43,532 nt of DNA. Origin: Micromonospora sp. BL4 (GTDB lineage Bacteria; Actinomycetota; Actinomycetes; Mycobacteriales; Micromonosporaceae). The notes beneath the pieces were generated by a model. It did not search any database. It was not told where the DNA came from and was given only the letters and a program-made list of their open reading frames with translations. The stretch covers positions 1 to 43,532 of the forward strand of contig NZ_RCVJ01000189.1 of the NCBI RefSeq assembly GCF_003667505.1, read 5' to 3'. Position 1 is the first letter of the stretch, and each line of letters opens with the position of its first letter. A program made the translations under genes and the position numbers. This document shows, one piece after another, positions 1 through 8,312 of this stretch.

Positions 1-783
1 GGGCGGGGCGCCGGCCTGCGTGCCGGGGCCGGAGCGACGCTGCTGCCCGTGGCCGGCATCCTGGTCGCCCTGGCGGCCTGGTGGCTGATCGCCCGGCTGG
101 AGCTGGTGCACCCGGCCGCCCTGCCACCGCCGGGCGACGTGCTCACGGCGTTCGTCGACAAGCCCGCCCGGATGCTGGAGCACACCTGGGACACCCTGTT
201 GGAGATCGTGATCGGCTTCGCCCTGTCGGCGGCAGCCGGTGTCCTGATCGGGCTCTCCCTGGCCAGCTCCAGCACGGTGGAGCGGATGTTCACCCCGCTG
301 CTGGTCGCCGTCAACGCGGTGCCCAAGATCACGCTGGGTCCGCTGCTGGTGGTCGCGTTCGGCTGGGGTCAGACGCCCATCCTGACCATGGTGTTCCTGC
401 TCTGCTTCTTTCCGATCGTGCTCTCCACCGCGACCGGGCTGACCACGACCCCGGCCGACCTGGCGGAGCTGGTCCGCTCCTGGAACGCCTCGCGCTGGCA
501 GGCCTTCCGCAAGGTGCGCTTCCCGGCCGCGCTGCCGCAGATCTTCGTCGGGCTCAAGGTGGCCATGCCGCTGGCCGCGATCGGCGCGGTGATCGGTGAG
601 TTCCAGGCCGGCGAGAGCGGCCTGGGCTACGTCATCGTCCAGTACGCCGGCATCGGCGACACCCCCACCGCCTGGGCGGCGATCATGCTGGTGGCACTGG
701 TGAGCATCCTGCTCTACTCGGTGCTGGTGCTGCTCGAGCGGATCTCCCTGCCCTGGGTCCGGGAGACCACCAGCAGCCGCTGA
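1..783 (+). CDS. ABC transporter permease, NitT/TauT (SsuC/TauC) type, 5' end outside window
   Basis: Inner-membrane permease of an ABC importer of the nitrate/sulfonate/taurine class. The frame is open back to base 1, so the 260 residues seen are the C-terminal part; a GTG at 49 is an internal candidate start without a clear ribosome site. Several hydrophobic segments are visible (near MAGILVALAAWWLIA, the IVIGFALSAAAGVLIG region, the MVFLLCFFPIVL region and the C-terminal IMLVALVSILLYSVLVLLE). The cytoplasmic EAA loop that docks the ATPase is recognisable: ELVRSWNASRWQAFRKVRFP followed by ALPQIFVGLK. The matching ATPase and binding protein are not downstream, so they should lie upstream of the window. 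The substrate cannot be told from the permease; the binding protein at 938-2119 belongs to a different family. Confidence 0.88.
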   Translation, partial: GRGAGLRAGAGATLLPVAGILVALAAWWLIARLELVHPAALPPPGDVLTAFVDKPARMLEHTWDTLLEIVIGFALSAAAGVLIGLSLASSSTVERMFTPLLVAVNAVPKITLGPLLVVAFGWGQTPILTMVFLLCFFPIVLSTATGLTTTPADLAELVRSWNASRWQAFRKVRFPAALPQIFVGLKVAMPLAAIGAVIGEFQAGESGLGYVIVQYAGIGDTPTAWAAIMLVALVSILLYSVLVLLERISLPWVRETTSSR

Positions 784-823
784 CCCGGGACGCCACAAAC
801 AAGATCCACCCTCGGAAACGCGC

Positions 824-853
824 AGGGCCGGCCCCCCAATGGAGGCCGGCCCT
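824..853. terminator. Bidirectional hairpin terminator between convergent genes
   Basis: A perfect 10-bp inverted repeat (AGGGCCGGCC at 824-833, GGCCGGCCCT at 844-853) with a 10-nt loop, followed on the plus strand by TTTCC. It sits between the permease stop (783) and the stop of the minus-strand binding protein (938), where a shared terminator is expected. Confidence 0.8.
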
Positions 854-937
854 TTCCGTTCGCCGGTGACGCACCGGGTGTGGCCCACCCCGACCACGGC
901 GGACCAGGCCGCGAGCAGAACCCCAGGTGCGAAGCGT

Positions 938-2119
938 CTACCCCGCCAAGCGCCAGCGCCCGTTGCGGGCGACGAGCGTGGTGAGCGCCTGGGGCATCAG
1001 CCCGGAGTGGTTGTCCGGCGTCATCCGGATCGGGCCGGAGAGGCCGTCCATCTGGGACGTCTCCAGCACGTCCCGGAGGCCGTCCCGGTCCACCTTGCCC
1101 GCCGGGCCGCCGGCACGCAGCTCGGCGTCCGCGATGAGCTGCATCGCGTCGGCGGCGAAGGACGAGGATCCGTTGTACCCGCCGAAACGCGCGGTGTAGT
1201 CCTGGAACCACTGCCGCCGGGCCGCCTTCGCCGGCGTCGTGGCGATCACGTCATCGATCACCATGGTCTGGGTGAAGATCAGCGTGGCCCGCTCGGTGGC
1301 CCGGGCCGCCGCGCCGAGGAAGAGATCGCCCGCCGCCCCCGGATCGAAGAAGAGCGACCCGCGGAAGGTGGTCTGCTGGGCGCTGGTGGCGGCCAGCGCC
1401 GCCTGCTCCGGCGGGGTCCAGATGACCAGCGCGTCGGGCTTGAGCTTCGCCAGCCGCCCGACCTGTTGCGAGACGTCGGTGTCGGTGGTCTTCACCGACT
1501 CCTCGCCGACCGGTTTGATGGTGGTCTTGGCCAGCTCCCGGCGGAGCGCGACCGCGCCCTCCCGGCCGTAGTCGTCGTCGGTGTGGAGCAGGCCCACCTT
1601 GCGGACGTTCTTGCGACGCAGTTCGGTGGTGAGTGCCGCGGCGCTGTCCGCGGCGTTCGGGCCCAGCTTGAACACGTATCGCCGTTCCGCGACCGGGCTG
1701 GCGATCGCACCGGAAGCGGCGAGCGCAATGGTGGGAATCCGCTTCTCGTTGATGGCCCCGACCGCGCCGACCGCGCATTCGTTGCAGCCGCCCATGATGA
1801 TGGCGCTGACCCGGGAATCACCGCTGAAGTCGGCGATGTTGCGCAACGACTCGGCGGCGTCGGAACGGTTGTCCTTCCACTTCAGTTCGATCTTCCGGCC
1901 GTTCAGCGCGCCGGATGAGTTCAACTGGTCGCGCTTGAGTTCCAGGGCCCGTTGGTATGCCCGGCCGACCGGTGCGGCGGCGCCGGAGAGTTCGAGGTCC
2001 GCGGCGATCACGATCGGACTCGTGTCCTTGTCGTCCCCGCCGAACTGGCAGCCGGTGAGCGTGGTGGCAACTACGGCCGATGCGAGCGCCGCGATGGTCG
2101 CGGAGCGGATGGGGCTCAA
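938..2119 (-). CDS. ABC transporter substrate-binding lipoprotein, Leu/Ile/Val (type I) family
   Basis: Secreted, lipid-anchored ligand-binding protein of 393 residues. The N-terminus is a lipoprotein signal peptide with lipobox LTGC, so Cys24 would be the lipidated residue. The mature part reads as a type I periplasmic-binding fold (IVIAADLELSGAAAPVG at the start, then GGCNECAVGAVGAINE, and VRKVGLLHTDDDYGREG at the second-lobe entry), as in amino-acid-binding LivJ-like proteins. The start is TTG at 2119, chosen because GGAGG (2126-2130) lies six bases upstream and the signal peptide begins right there. No LivHMGF permease or ATPase is adjacent, so it is an orphan binding protein. It is divergent from the conservon at 2564, which raises the possibility of a sensing role (inference). 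Ligand unknown. Confidence 0.85.
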   Translation of the reverse strand: MSPIRSATIAALASAVVATTLTGCQFGGDDKDTSPIVIAADLELSGAAAPVGRAYQRALELKRDQLNSSGALNGRKIELKWKDNRSDAAESLRNIADFSGDSRVSAIIMGGCNECAVGAVGAINEKRIPTIALAASGAIASPVAERRYVFKLGPNAADSAAALTTELRRKNVRKVGLLHTDDDYGREGAVALRRELAKTTIKPVGEESVKTTDTDVSQQVGRLAKLKPDALVIWTPPEQAALAATSAQQTTFRGSLFFDPGAAGDLFLGAAARATERATLIFTQTMVIDDVIATTPAKAARRQWFQDYTARFGGYNGSSSFAADAMQLIADAELRAGGPAGKVDRDGLRDVLETSQMDGLSGPIRMTPDNHSGLMPQALTTLVARNGRWRLAG

Positions 2120-2563
2120 CTCAGTCCTCCAGGTGCGGGCGCGGGCGCTGCCCGGTCACCGCCGCTAATCCGTCCTCAGTGGAGGACGGTATCTCCTCTG
2201 CCGTACGGTGTGCGCGAAGCCTGCAAAACCTTGCCAATGGCCGGCGCTGTGGTCAAGCGCGGACGCGGGTCGCATTTTCGGGACGGCCATCCCACATGCT
2301 GGGGTAACGCAATGTTTGCAAAAGCTCACTTTGCATACACGCGCGACCACTCTGGAGTTACATGCCCTGTTCAGGGGCTTGCGGAAATGAAGGTATCAGT
2401 TGACCGGATCACGGGTTGCGCGCCGTCCGACCGTTTCCTACCCCACTGCGGCTTCCCAAAGAGGACCTTCTCTGATGAAATCGCGGCCGTGCCGCGCGTG
2501 GTCCCCTCCGCTGGCGGCACGGTTCGGCGGGTCAGGCGGGGAAGAAACGACGGAGGCGATGTC
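2120..2563. other. Divergent intergenic region between binding protein and conservon
   Basis: 444 bases with no convincing gene. It should hold both promoters. Visible structure: an 8-bp inverted repeat at 2170-2189, and a direct repeat of TTTGCA at 2315-2320 and 2330-2335, period 15 bp, in a locally AT-rich stretch (about 2305-2365). TTGACC at 2400-2405 resembles a -35 box but has no fitting -10. I could not place the promoters with confidence. Confidence 0.5.
2170..2189. repeat. Perfect 8-bp inverted repeat upstream of the binding-protein gene
   Basis: CCGTCCTC (2170-2177), loop AGTG, GAGGACGG (2182-2189). It lies about 50 bases upstream of the TTG start on the minus strand, so it is either an operator or a stem-loop in the 5' leader of that mRNA. 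No U-tract follows. Confidence 0.55.
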
Positions 2564-5500
2564 GTGAGCACCGGACCGACGACCCTGCCCGCGCTCGGCG
2601 ACACCGCTCGGCCCACGCGCCGACGCATGCCGAGACTGCGCGACGCCCGGATCCGGTCCAAGCTGGCGCTGATCCTGGTCGTCCCGGTGGCGGCGGTGAT
2701 CGCGCTGGCCACGGTCCGGCTGATCTCGGTTGGCGAGGGCGCCTTCGACGCCACCCGGGCGCGGTCGCTCACCGCGCTCTCCATCGACGTCAGCGCCCTG
2801 ACCCAGGACCTCCAGGTCGAGCGGATGGCCGCGGCGGCCTACCTGGCCGCGCCGCAGCAGCCCGCCGACACGTACAACCTGCGGGTCCGCCAGACGCAGC
2901 AGCGGGTGGACGAGTACCGCGCCGAGCGCGGCCGGATCGGCGAGGTGCCGGCGGCCCTGCGGGACCGGTTGGCCGCGATCGACGAGCACCTGACCACGTT
3001 GGACGGCACCCGCCAGGAGGTGCTCGACCGCCGGCAGATGGCCGTCGCCGAGGCGGTGCTGCGGTACGGCGTCATCCTCACCGACCTGGTCGCCTACGGT
3101 GACGGGCTGGCCCAGCTGCCCGGCGAGGAGAGCCTGTCGGACAGCCGCCGGGCGGTCGCCGCGTTCGCCCGGGCCAAGGCCTCCGTCGCCGAGGAGGAGG
3201 CGGTCGCCTTCACCGCGCTGACCACCGGTCAACTCGACGAGGAGCAGTTCTCCTCCTTCGTCGCCACGCTGACCAGCCAGCAGGAGGCACTGGTCGCCTT
3301 CTCGCTCGCCGCGGACCCGGTGCAGCGCGCTCTGGTCGACAGCACCGTCTCCGGTGACGCCGTCGGCCTGGCCGACCGGGTGGCCACCGACATCACCCGC
3401 TCGGTGGGGCAGCGCCCGCTGGTCGGCGCCCAGGACGCCACCTCCGCCATCGGCGCGGTCCACGACCTGATGCGCTGGGCCGAGATCCAACTGCAGAACC
3501 GGCTGCTCGAGCAGGCCGACCAGGCGCGCTCGAGCGTCATCCGGCAGGCCGTGGTCGAGTCGGTGCTGGTGCTGCTGACCCTGATCATCGCCGTGTCGCT
3601 GGCCGTGGTGCTGGCCCGCTCGCTGAACCACTCGCTGCGCCGGCTGCGCGAGGGCGCGCTCTCGGTGGCCAACCACGACCTGCCCGACGCGGTGCAGCGG
3701 CTGCAGAACATGGGCAGCGTGGGCGACGGCGGGGTGGACGAGATCGTCCGTCAGGTCCGGGACCCGATCCGGCTCAACAGCCGCGACGAGGTCGGTCAGG
3801 TGGCGTTGGCCTTCAACGTCGTACACCGGGAGGCGGTGCGGGTCGCCGCCGAGCAGGCCGCGCTGCGTACCAGCGTCTCGGCCATGTTCCTCAACCTGGC
3901 CCGCCGCAGTCAGACCCTGGTCGACCGGATGATCGGCGAGCTGGACGCGATCGAGCGTGGCGAGGAGGACCCGAAGCGGTTGGCGCAGCTCTTCGAGCTG
4001 GACCACCTCGCCACCCGGATGCGCCGCAACGACGAGAACCTGCTGGTCCTGGCCGGCGCCGACTCCGCCGTACCGCGCCGCGACGACGCCCTGGTGGTGG
4101 ACGTCCTGCGCGCCGCCCAGTCCGAGGTCGAGCTCTACAACCGCATCGAGTTCGGCACGGTGGACACCGACATCTCGGTGGCCGCGCACGCGGTCAACGA
4201 CGTCGTACGCCTCGTCGCCGAACTGCTCGACAACGCCACCCGCTTCTCGCCGCCGAACACCACCGTGGTCGCCGACGGTCGCCGGATCCGCGACTACGTG
4301 CTGATCCAGATCGAGGACCGGGGGCTCGGCCTCAGCGACGAGCAGCTCGACTCGCTCAACCGGCGGCTGGCCGCGCCGCCGAGCGTCGACGTCGCCGCGT
4401 TCCGTCTGATGGGTCTGGCCGTGGTGAGCCGGCTCGCCTCCCGCTACGGGATCCGCGTCGAGTTGCGCCGCAACATGGAGGGCGGCACCGTTGCCCAGGT
4501 GACGCTGCCCGCCGCCACCGTCGTGCTGCCCACCAACCGGGGCCGCGAGCAGGTGCTGACCCGGCCACGCCAACCGATGGCGGTCGAGCAGACGCCGCTC
4601 ACCCCGGTCAATCACGCCGAGCCGTTCGCCGGCGCCACCACCTCGGCGGCGACGCTGCCCGACCAGTGGCGGACCAGCACGCCGGCGCCGGCGACCTGGC
4701 CGTCACCGGTTGACGCCCGGAACACCGCCCCGGCCGTGCAGGCCGGCGGCTTCGCCGGGGCGCAGACGCCGGCGCCGCCCGCGCCGGCCCCGGTCGCTCC
4801 GGTGCCGCCGGCCCGGACCCCGTTCACCGGTGGGGGTGCCTCGGTGGGCAGCCCGACGGTGGCCTACCCGACCGTCGACCCGCTGCCCCGGCGTGGCTCG
4901 GGGGCGGACGCCACCGACGCGCGGAATGCGCCGGTGCTGCCGGTCGGGCCGGTCGCCGGCCCCGGTGCGGTCGCACCGCCGGCCGCGCCGCCGGTGCCGG
5001 CGCCGGTAACCAACCGGCCGGACTTCCCCGCCGAGGCGCCGATCTTCCGGGAGATGGAAGCGGTCTGGTTCCGGTCGCACGGCGACGACGCCACGGCGAT
5101 CTTCACTCGGCCGAAGTTCGACTCGCCGCCACCTGCGGCCGGTGCCAGCTCGGCCGACGCCGGCCTGCGCTCGGGCGGCGGTCACTCGGCCGCCGCGTCC
5201 GCGCCGGCCGCGACGCCGGCCCGACCGAAACTGCCGACCCGTACCCCGGGCGGATCCGCCACCGACGGCACCGGAAACCCGGGCGCCGCGAGCACCGGTG
5301 GGCTCGGCGCCGCGAGCACCGGTGGGCTCGGCGCAGCGGCACCGCCGCCGCCGTCGTACAACCCGCCGCCGGCTGCCCGGCCCGCGCCGGCCACCCCGAG
5401 CGCGCCGGCCGCCCCGAGCGCTCCCGCAGCTCCGGCGACGGACCCGAGCGCCTGGCGGACCGCGGCGGACGAGGGCTGGTCCCGGGCGAGCCGTGCCGCC

Positions 5501-5719
5501 GAGCCGGCCGCCGCTGGTACGACCCGCTCGGGCCTTCCCAAGCGGGTGCCGCAGGCGCAGCTCGTGCCGGGCGGCATCGAACCGAAGGTCGGCCGGGACC
5601 GCAGCCGGCGGACCCCCGATGAAGTACGCGGTCTGTTGTCGGCCTACCACCGTGGCGTGCAGCGCGGACGGACGGCCGGTACGGACCTGAACAGCACCTC
5701 GACCAAGGAGAGCCGATGA
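2564..5719 (+). CDS. cvnA: Conservon sensor histidine kinase-like protein CvnA with nitrate-sensing-type extracellular domain
   Basis: Membrane sensor of an actinobacterial conservon, in which a kinase-like protein works with a roadblock protein, a DUF742 protein and a small GTPase. 1051 residues from GTG at 2564, chosen for GGAGG at 2552-2556 seven bases upstream; the frame is open much further up but has no better start. TM1 is about residues 34-55 and TM2 about 330-350, enclosing a helical extracellular domain like nitrate/nitrite-sensing (NIT) domains. A HAMP-like linker, a helical segment with LFELDHLATRMRRNDENL, and a GHKL ATPase domain (N-box ELLDNATRFSPP near residue 553) follow. Residues about 650-1010 are Pro/Ala-rich and disordered, including two perfect 24-bp repeats at 5285-5332. 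The last 40 residues (GLPKRVPQAQLVPGG, then RTPDEVRGLLSAYHRG) are a conserved C-terminal motif of this family. The stop overlaps cvnB by four bases (ATGA). Confidence 0.9.
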   Translation: MSTGPTTLPALGDTARPTRRRMPRLRDARIRSKLALILVVPVAAVIALATVRLISVGEGAFDATRARSLTALSIDVSALTQDLQVERMAAAAYLAAPQQPADTYNLRVRQTQQRVDEYRAERGRIGEVPAALRDRLAAIDEHLTTLDGTRQEVLDRRQMAVAEAVLRYGVILTDLVAYGDGLAQLPGEESLSDSRRAVAAFARAKASVAEEEAVAFTALTTGQLDEEQFSSFVATLTSQQEALVAFSLAADPVQRALVDSTVSGDAVGLADRVATDITRSVGQRPLVGAQDATSAIGAVHDLMRWAEIQLQNRLLEQADQARSSVIRQAVVESVLVLLTLIIAVSLAVVLARSLNHSLRRLREGALSVANHDLPDAVQRLQNMGSVGDGGVDEIVRQVRDPIRLNSRDEVGQVALAFNVVHREAVRVAAEQAALRTSVSAMFLNLARRSQTLVDRMIGELDAIERGEEDPKRLAQLFELDHLATRMRRNDENLLVLAGADSAVPRRDDALVVDVLRAAQSEVELYNRIEFGTVDTDISVAAHAVNDVVRLVAELLDNATRFSPPNTTVVADGRRIRDYVLIQIEDRGLGLSDEQLDSLNRRLAAPPSVDVAAFRLMGLAVVSRLASRYGIRVELRRNMEGGTVAQVTLPAATVVLPTNRGREQVLTRPRQPMAVEQTPLTPVNHAEPFAGATTSAATLPDQWRTSTPAPATWPSPVDARNTAPAVQAGGFAGAQTPAPPAPAPVAPVPPARTPFTGGGASVGSPTVAYPTVDPLPRRGSGADATDARNAPVLPVGPVAGPGAVAPPAAPPVPAPVTNRPDFPAEAPIFREMEAVWFRSHGDDATAIFTRPKFDSPPPAAGASSADAGLRSGGGHSAAASAPAATPARPKLPTRTPGGSATDGTGNPGAASTGGLGAASTGGLGAAAPPPPSYNPPPAARPAPATPSAPAAPSAPAAPATDPSAWRTAADEGWSRASRAAEPAAAGTTRSGLPKRVPQAQLVPGGIEPKVGRDRSRRTPDEVRGLLSAYHRGVQRGRTAGTDLNSTSTKESR
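5285..5332 (+). repeat. Two perfect 24-bp tandem copies inside cvnA
   Basis: Copies at 5285-5308 and 5309-5332 encode a doubled AASTGGLG block in the disordered tail. In-frame and length-neutral, so likely a polymorphic repeat. Confidence 0.85.
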
Positions 5720-6123
5720 ACAGGCCAGCTGCCATGCAGGACATGGGTTGGCTGCTCACCAACTTCGCCGACAGCGTGGCGGGTATCGCCCACGTGGTGG
5801 CGGTGTCCGCAGACGGGCTGCTGCTCGCCTCCTCCCGGGACCTCCCGGGAGACCGGGCGGACCAGCTCGCCGCGATCACCTCCGGTGTGGTGAGCCTGAC
5901 CGAGGGCGCGGCCCGCATGTTCAGCGCGGGCGGGGTGTTGCAGACCGTCATCGAGATGGACAGCGGCTACCTCTTCCTCATGTCGATCAGCGACGGCTCG
6001 TCGATGGCCGTGCTGGCCGCTCGCAGCTGCGACGTGGGTCAGGTGGGCTACGAGATGGCGTTGCTGGTCGAGCGGGTGGGTGCCGCGCTGGTGCCGCTGC
6101 CGCGCGACGCGGTGCGCTCGTAG
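5716..6123 (+). CDS. cvnB: Roadblock/LC7 domain protein CvnB
   Basis: 135-residue cytoplasmic protein of the roadblock/LC7 (MglB-like) fold. Proteins of this family bind and regulate small Ras-like GTPases, so its likely partner is CvnD. The sequence opens MQDMGWLLTNFADSVAGI, typical of conservon B proteins, then VVAVSADGLLLASS and VIEMDSGYLFLMSISDGS, the strands of the roadblock core. The ATG overlaps the cvnA stop, and AAGGAG at 5705-5710 sits just ahead of it, so translation is coupled to the kinase gene. A 90-base gap follows before cvnC. Confidence 0.92.
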   Translation: MNRPAAMQDMGWLLTNFADSVAGIAHVVAVSADGLLLASSRDLPGDRADQLAAITSGVVSLTEGAARMFSAGGVLQTVIEMDSGYLFLMSISDGSSMAVLAARSCDVGQVGYEMALLVERVGAALVPLPRDAVRS

Positions 6124-6213
6124 CGACGGAACGACGGCGTGCCGACCGCGCGCAGGACCAGGGAGGGGAGGCGGTGTGGACCGGCTCCACGGGGGACGAG
6201 GAGGTGATCGGGG

Positions 6214-6579
6214 ATGGACCAACGGCGCGCTGACCCGCGCGGCGCTCTGGTGCGTCCCTATGCGGTCACCCGTGGTCGTACCGAGCCCCGGCAGGACATC
6301 GCCCTCGAGGCGGTCCTCACGGCTTCTCCCACCCAGGTCGCAGAGTCCCGCTTCGCCGGGCATGACAAGCACCGAATCGCCACGGTCTGTGAGGGCCGTG
6401 CACAGTCGCTGGCGGAGATCGCCGCGTACACCCGGATGCCGCTCGGCGTCGCCCGGGTGCTGGTCGCCGACATGGTGGCCGAGAGCCTGCTGACGTTACA
6501 CACTGCTGCTCCCGCCGAGGGGTTCGAGGAGCGGATGGAACTGCTTGGAAGGGTGCTAAGTGGACTTCGCAGGCTATGA
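6214..6579 (+). CDS. cvnC: DUF742 conservon protein CvnC
   Basis: 121-residue DUF742 protein, third member of the conservon. The middle reads as a winged-helix-like segment (HRIATVCEGRAQSLAEIAAY, then MPLGVARVLVADMVAE), matching the family. The start at 6214 is firm: an in-frame stop lies just upstream, and a full AGGAGGTGA ribosome site (6199-6207) sits six bases ahead, the strongest in the operon. The 3' end overlaps cvnD by 20 bases. The molecular role in the family is poorly known; interaction with the kinase or the GTPase is inferred from gene order. Confidence 0.92.
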   Translation: MDQRRADPRGALVRPYAVTRGRTEPRQDIALEAVLTASPTQVAESRFAGHDKHRIATVCEGRAQSLAEIAAYTRMPLGVARVLVADMVAESLLTLHTAAPAEGFEERMELLGRVLSGLRRL

Positions 6580-7183
6580 CCCCGCCGGGGGGCGGCCGAG
6601 CCGGGGAATCGTCTCCGCGAAGATCGTCGTCGCGGGCGGCTTCGGCGTCGGCAAGACGACGCTGGTCGGGTCGATCTCCGAGATCACACCGCTGACCACG
6701 GAGGCGGTGATGACCGCGGCCGGTGTCGGCATCGACGACCCGTCCAAGGTGCCGGGCAAGGAGACCACCACGGTCGCCATGGACTTCGGCCGTATCACCA
6801 TGGCCCAGGACCTGATCCTGTACCTCTTCGGTACGCCGGGCCAGACCCGGTTCTGGTTCATGTGGGACGAGATCATCCGGGGTGCGGTGGGCGCCGCCGT
6901 GCTGGTGGACACCCGCCGGATCACGGATGCCTTCGCGCCCCTGGACTACTTCGAGAACCGCAACCTGCCGTACGTGGTGGCGCTGAACCGGTTCGACGAC
7001 GCTCCCCAGTACGAGCTGGAGGAGGTCCGGGAGGCGCTGGCCATCTCGCCGCAGGTGCCGCTGGTGATGACCGATGCCCGGCAACGGGATTCGGTCAAGC
7101 AGGTGCTGGTGACGGTGGTCGAGCACGCCATGATCCGGCTTCAGGCCGAGCACGGCCGGGGCTTTCCCACGCCGGTCGGCTGA
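6560..7183 (+). CDS. cvnD: Conservon Ras-like GTPase CvnD
   Basis: 207-residue small GTPase, the switch component of the conservon. The P-loop is GGFGVGKTT (residues 26-34), followed by a conserved switch region with KVPGKETTTVAMDFGRI, the G3-like segment LYLFGTPGQTRFWFMWDE, and ALNRFDD where NKxD would stand (N-R-F-D, as is usual in this subfamily). The GTG at 6560 lies inside the end of cvnC; the ribosome site GGAAGG sits ahead at about 6546-6551. The last gene of the operon, it ends against a hairpin shared with the minus-strand nas operon. Confidence 0.92.
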   Translation: MDFAGYDPAGGRPSRGIVSAKIVVAGGFGVGKTTLVGSISEITPLTTEAVMTAAGVGIDDPSKVPGKETTTVAMDFGRITMAQDLILYLFGTPGQTRFWFMWDEIIRGAVGAAVLVDTRRITDAFAPLDYFENRNLPYVVALNRFDDAPQYELEEVREALAISPQVPLVMTDARQRDSVKQVLVTVVEHAMIRLQAEHGRGFPTPVG

Positions 7184-7188
7184 TCCGA

Positions 7189-7219
7189 CGCGGCCGGCGG
7201 CGCACACCGACCGGCCGCG
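7189..7219. terminator. Hairpin between convergent cvnD and nnaR
   Basis: CGCGGCCGG (7189-7197) pairs perfectly with CCGGCCGCG (7211-7219) over a 13-nt loop. Only 40 bases separate the two stops, so the hairpin likely serves both operons. No U-tract. Confidence 0.6.
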
Positions 7220-7223
7220 CTGG

Positions 7224-8312
7224 TCAGTCGATCCGGAGCCGGTAGCCGCGCTTGACCACGGTCTGCACCACGCGGGGGGCGTGCAGGCCGGCCCGGAGTC
7301 GGGCCACGGCCATCTCCACCGCGTGCTCGTCGGCGCCCCGGGGCAGGGTCCGCAGCAGCGCGGTGCGGGACAGCACCCGGCCGGGGGACTGGGCCAGCGC
7401 ACGCAGCACCGCCATCGGGGCGGGGGCGAGCGGGCGCAGCTCACCGTCGATCACCGCGGCGTGTCCGCGCAGGGTGAGCAGGTGTCCGCCGGCCTTGAGC
7501 GTCGTCGTCCGGCGGGGCAGTTCGTCGACGATGGTCCGCACCAGCGCGCCGAGCCGAGCCCGGTTCGGCGCGCTGACCGGCACCCCGAGCCGCAGCAGCG
7601 GCTCGGCGGTGACCGCGCCGACGCAGCTGGCCAGCACGTCGTCGCGCAGGGCGGAGAGCACCGCGTCGGTGCGGTCCCCGGCCGCCCGCAGCAGCGCCTC
7701 GACCGCCGGTGCCGAGGTGAACGTCACCGCGTCCACCAGTCGTCCGGCGATCAGGTCGACCAACCGGTGCAGGGGCGCCGGGTCGGTCGGCGGGGCCCAG
7801 CGGTAGACCGGCACCTCGATCACCGTGGCGCCGGCCGCTTCCAGCGCGAGCGTGCAGTCCGGCTGCCGCTCGCCGTGCAGCTGCATGGCGATCACCTGCC
7901 CGGCCACGCCGCGCCGCCGCAGGTGGTCGACCACCTCGTCGCAGCTCTCCGAGGCCGGCGACCACTGGTCGTGCAGCCCGGCGGCCCGGATCGCGCCGCG
8001 CGCCTTCGGGCCCCGGGCCACCACGTACGACCTGGCCAGCACCGAGCGCAGCGGCTCGGCCAGGCCCCAGCCCTCGGCGGCCTCCAGCCACCCGCGCATG
8101 CCGATGCCGGTGTTGGCCATCAGGATGTCCGGCGGCCGGTCCAGGCAGGCGCGGGTCGCCTCGCGCAGCTCGGTGTCGTCGGACAACGGCACGATCCGCA
8201 GTGCCGGCGCGAGGACCACCCGGGCGCCGCGTCGCTCGAGCAGCGCGGCCAGCTCGTCGCGCCGCCGGTCGGCGGTCACCCCGACGGTGAAGCCGGACAG
8301 TTCCGTACGCAT
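7224..8312 (-). CDS. nnaR: HemD-like (uroporphyrinogen-III synthase fold) transcriptional regulator with C-terminal winged helix, NnaR type
   Basis: 362 residues with two parts: an N-terminal uroporphyrinogen-III synthase-like domain (about 1-250, opening LSGFTVGVTADRRRDELAAL and containing ILMANTGIGMRGWLEAA) and a C-terminal OmpR/PhoB-type winged helix (about 265-362, with PLAPAPMAVLRALAQSPGRV and the wing VVQTVVKRGYRLRID). This architecture is that of NnaR, described in Streptomyces and Mycobacterium as an activator of nitrate/nitrite assimilation genes acting with GlnR. ATG at 8312 shares one base with the nirD stop (TGATG), with GAGG ahead, so the regulator is co-translated with its likely target genes. 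A purely enzymatic HemD role is less likely, given the DNA-binding domain and the location. Confidence 0.88.
   Translation of the reverse strand: MRTELSGFTVGVTADRRRDELAALLERRGARVVLAPALRIVPLSDDTELREATRACLDRPPDILMANTGIGMRGWLEAAEGWGLAEPLRSVLARSYVVARGPKARGAIRAAGLHDQWSPASESCDEVVDHLRRRGVAGQVIAMQLHGERQPDCTLALEAAGATVIEVPVYRWAPPTDPAPLHRLVDLIAGRLVDAVTFTSAPAVEALLRAAGDRTDAVLSALRDDVLASCVGAVTAEPLLRLGVPVSAPNRARLGALVRTIVDELPRRTTTLKAGGHLLTLRGHAAVIDGELRPLAPAPMAVLRALAQSPGRVLSRTALLRTLPRGADEHAVEMAVARLRAGLHAPRVVQTVVKRGYRLRID

Noticed and set aside
1..2119. Permease and binding protein as parts of one transporter
   Set aside because: They are convergent and belong to different families (NitT/TauT permease, LIV-type binding protein).
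2438..4615. 725-codon minus-strand frame opposite cvnA
   Set aside because: Composition is that of an antisense shadow (His/Gln/Val/Asp-rich), and cvnA is firmly supported on the other strand.
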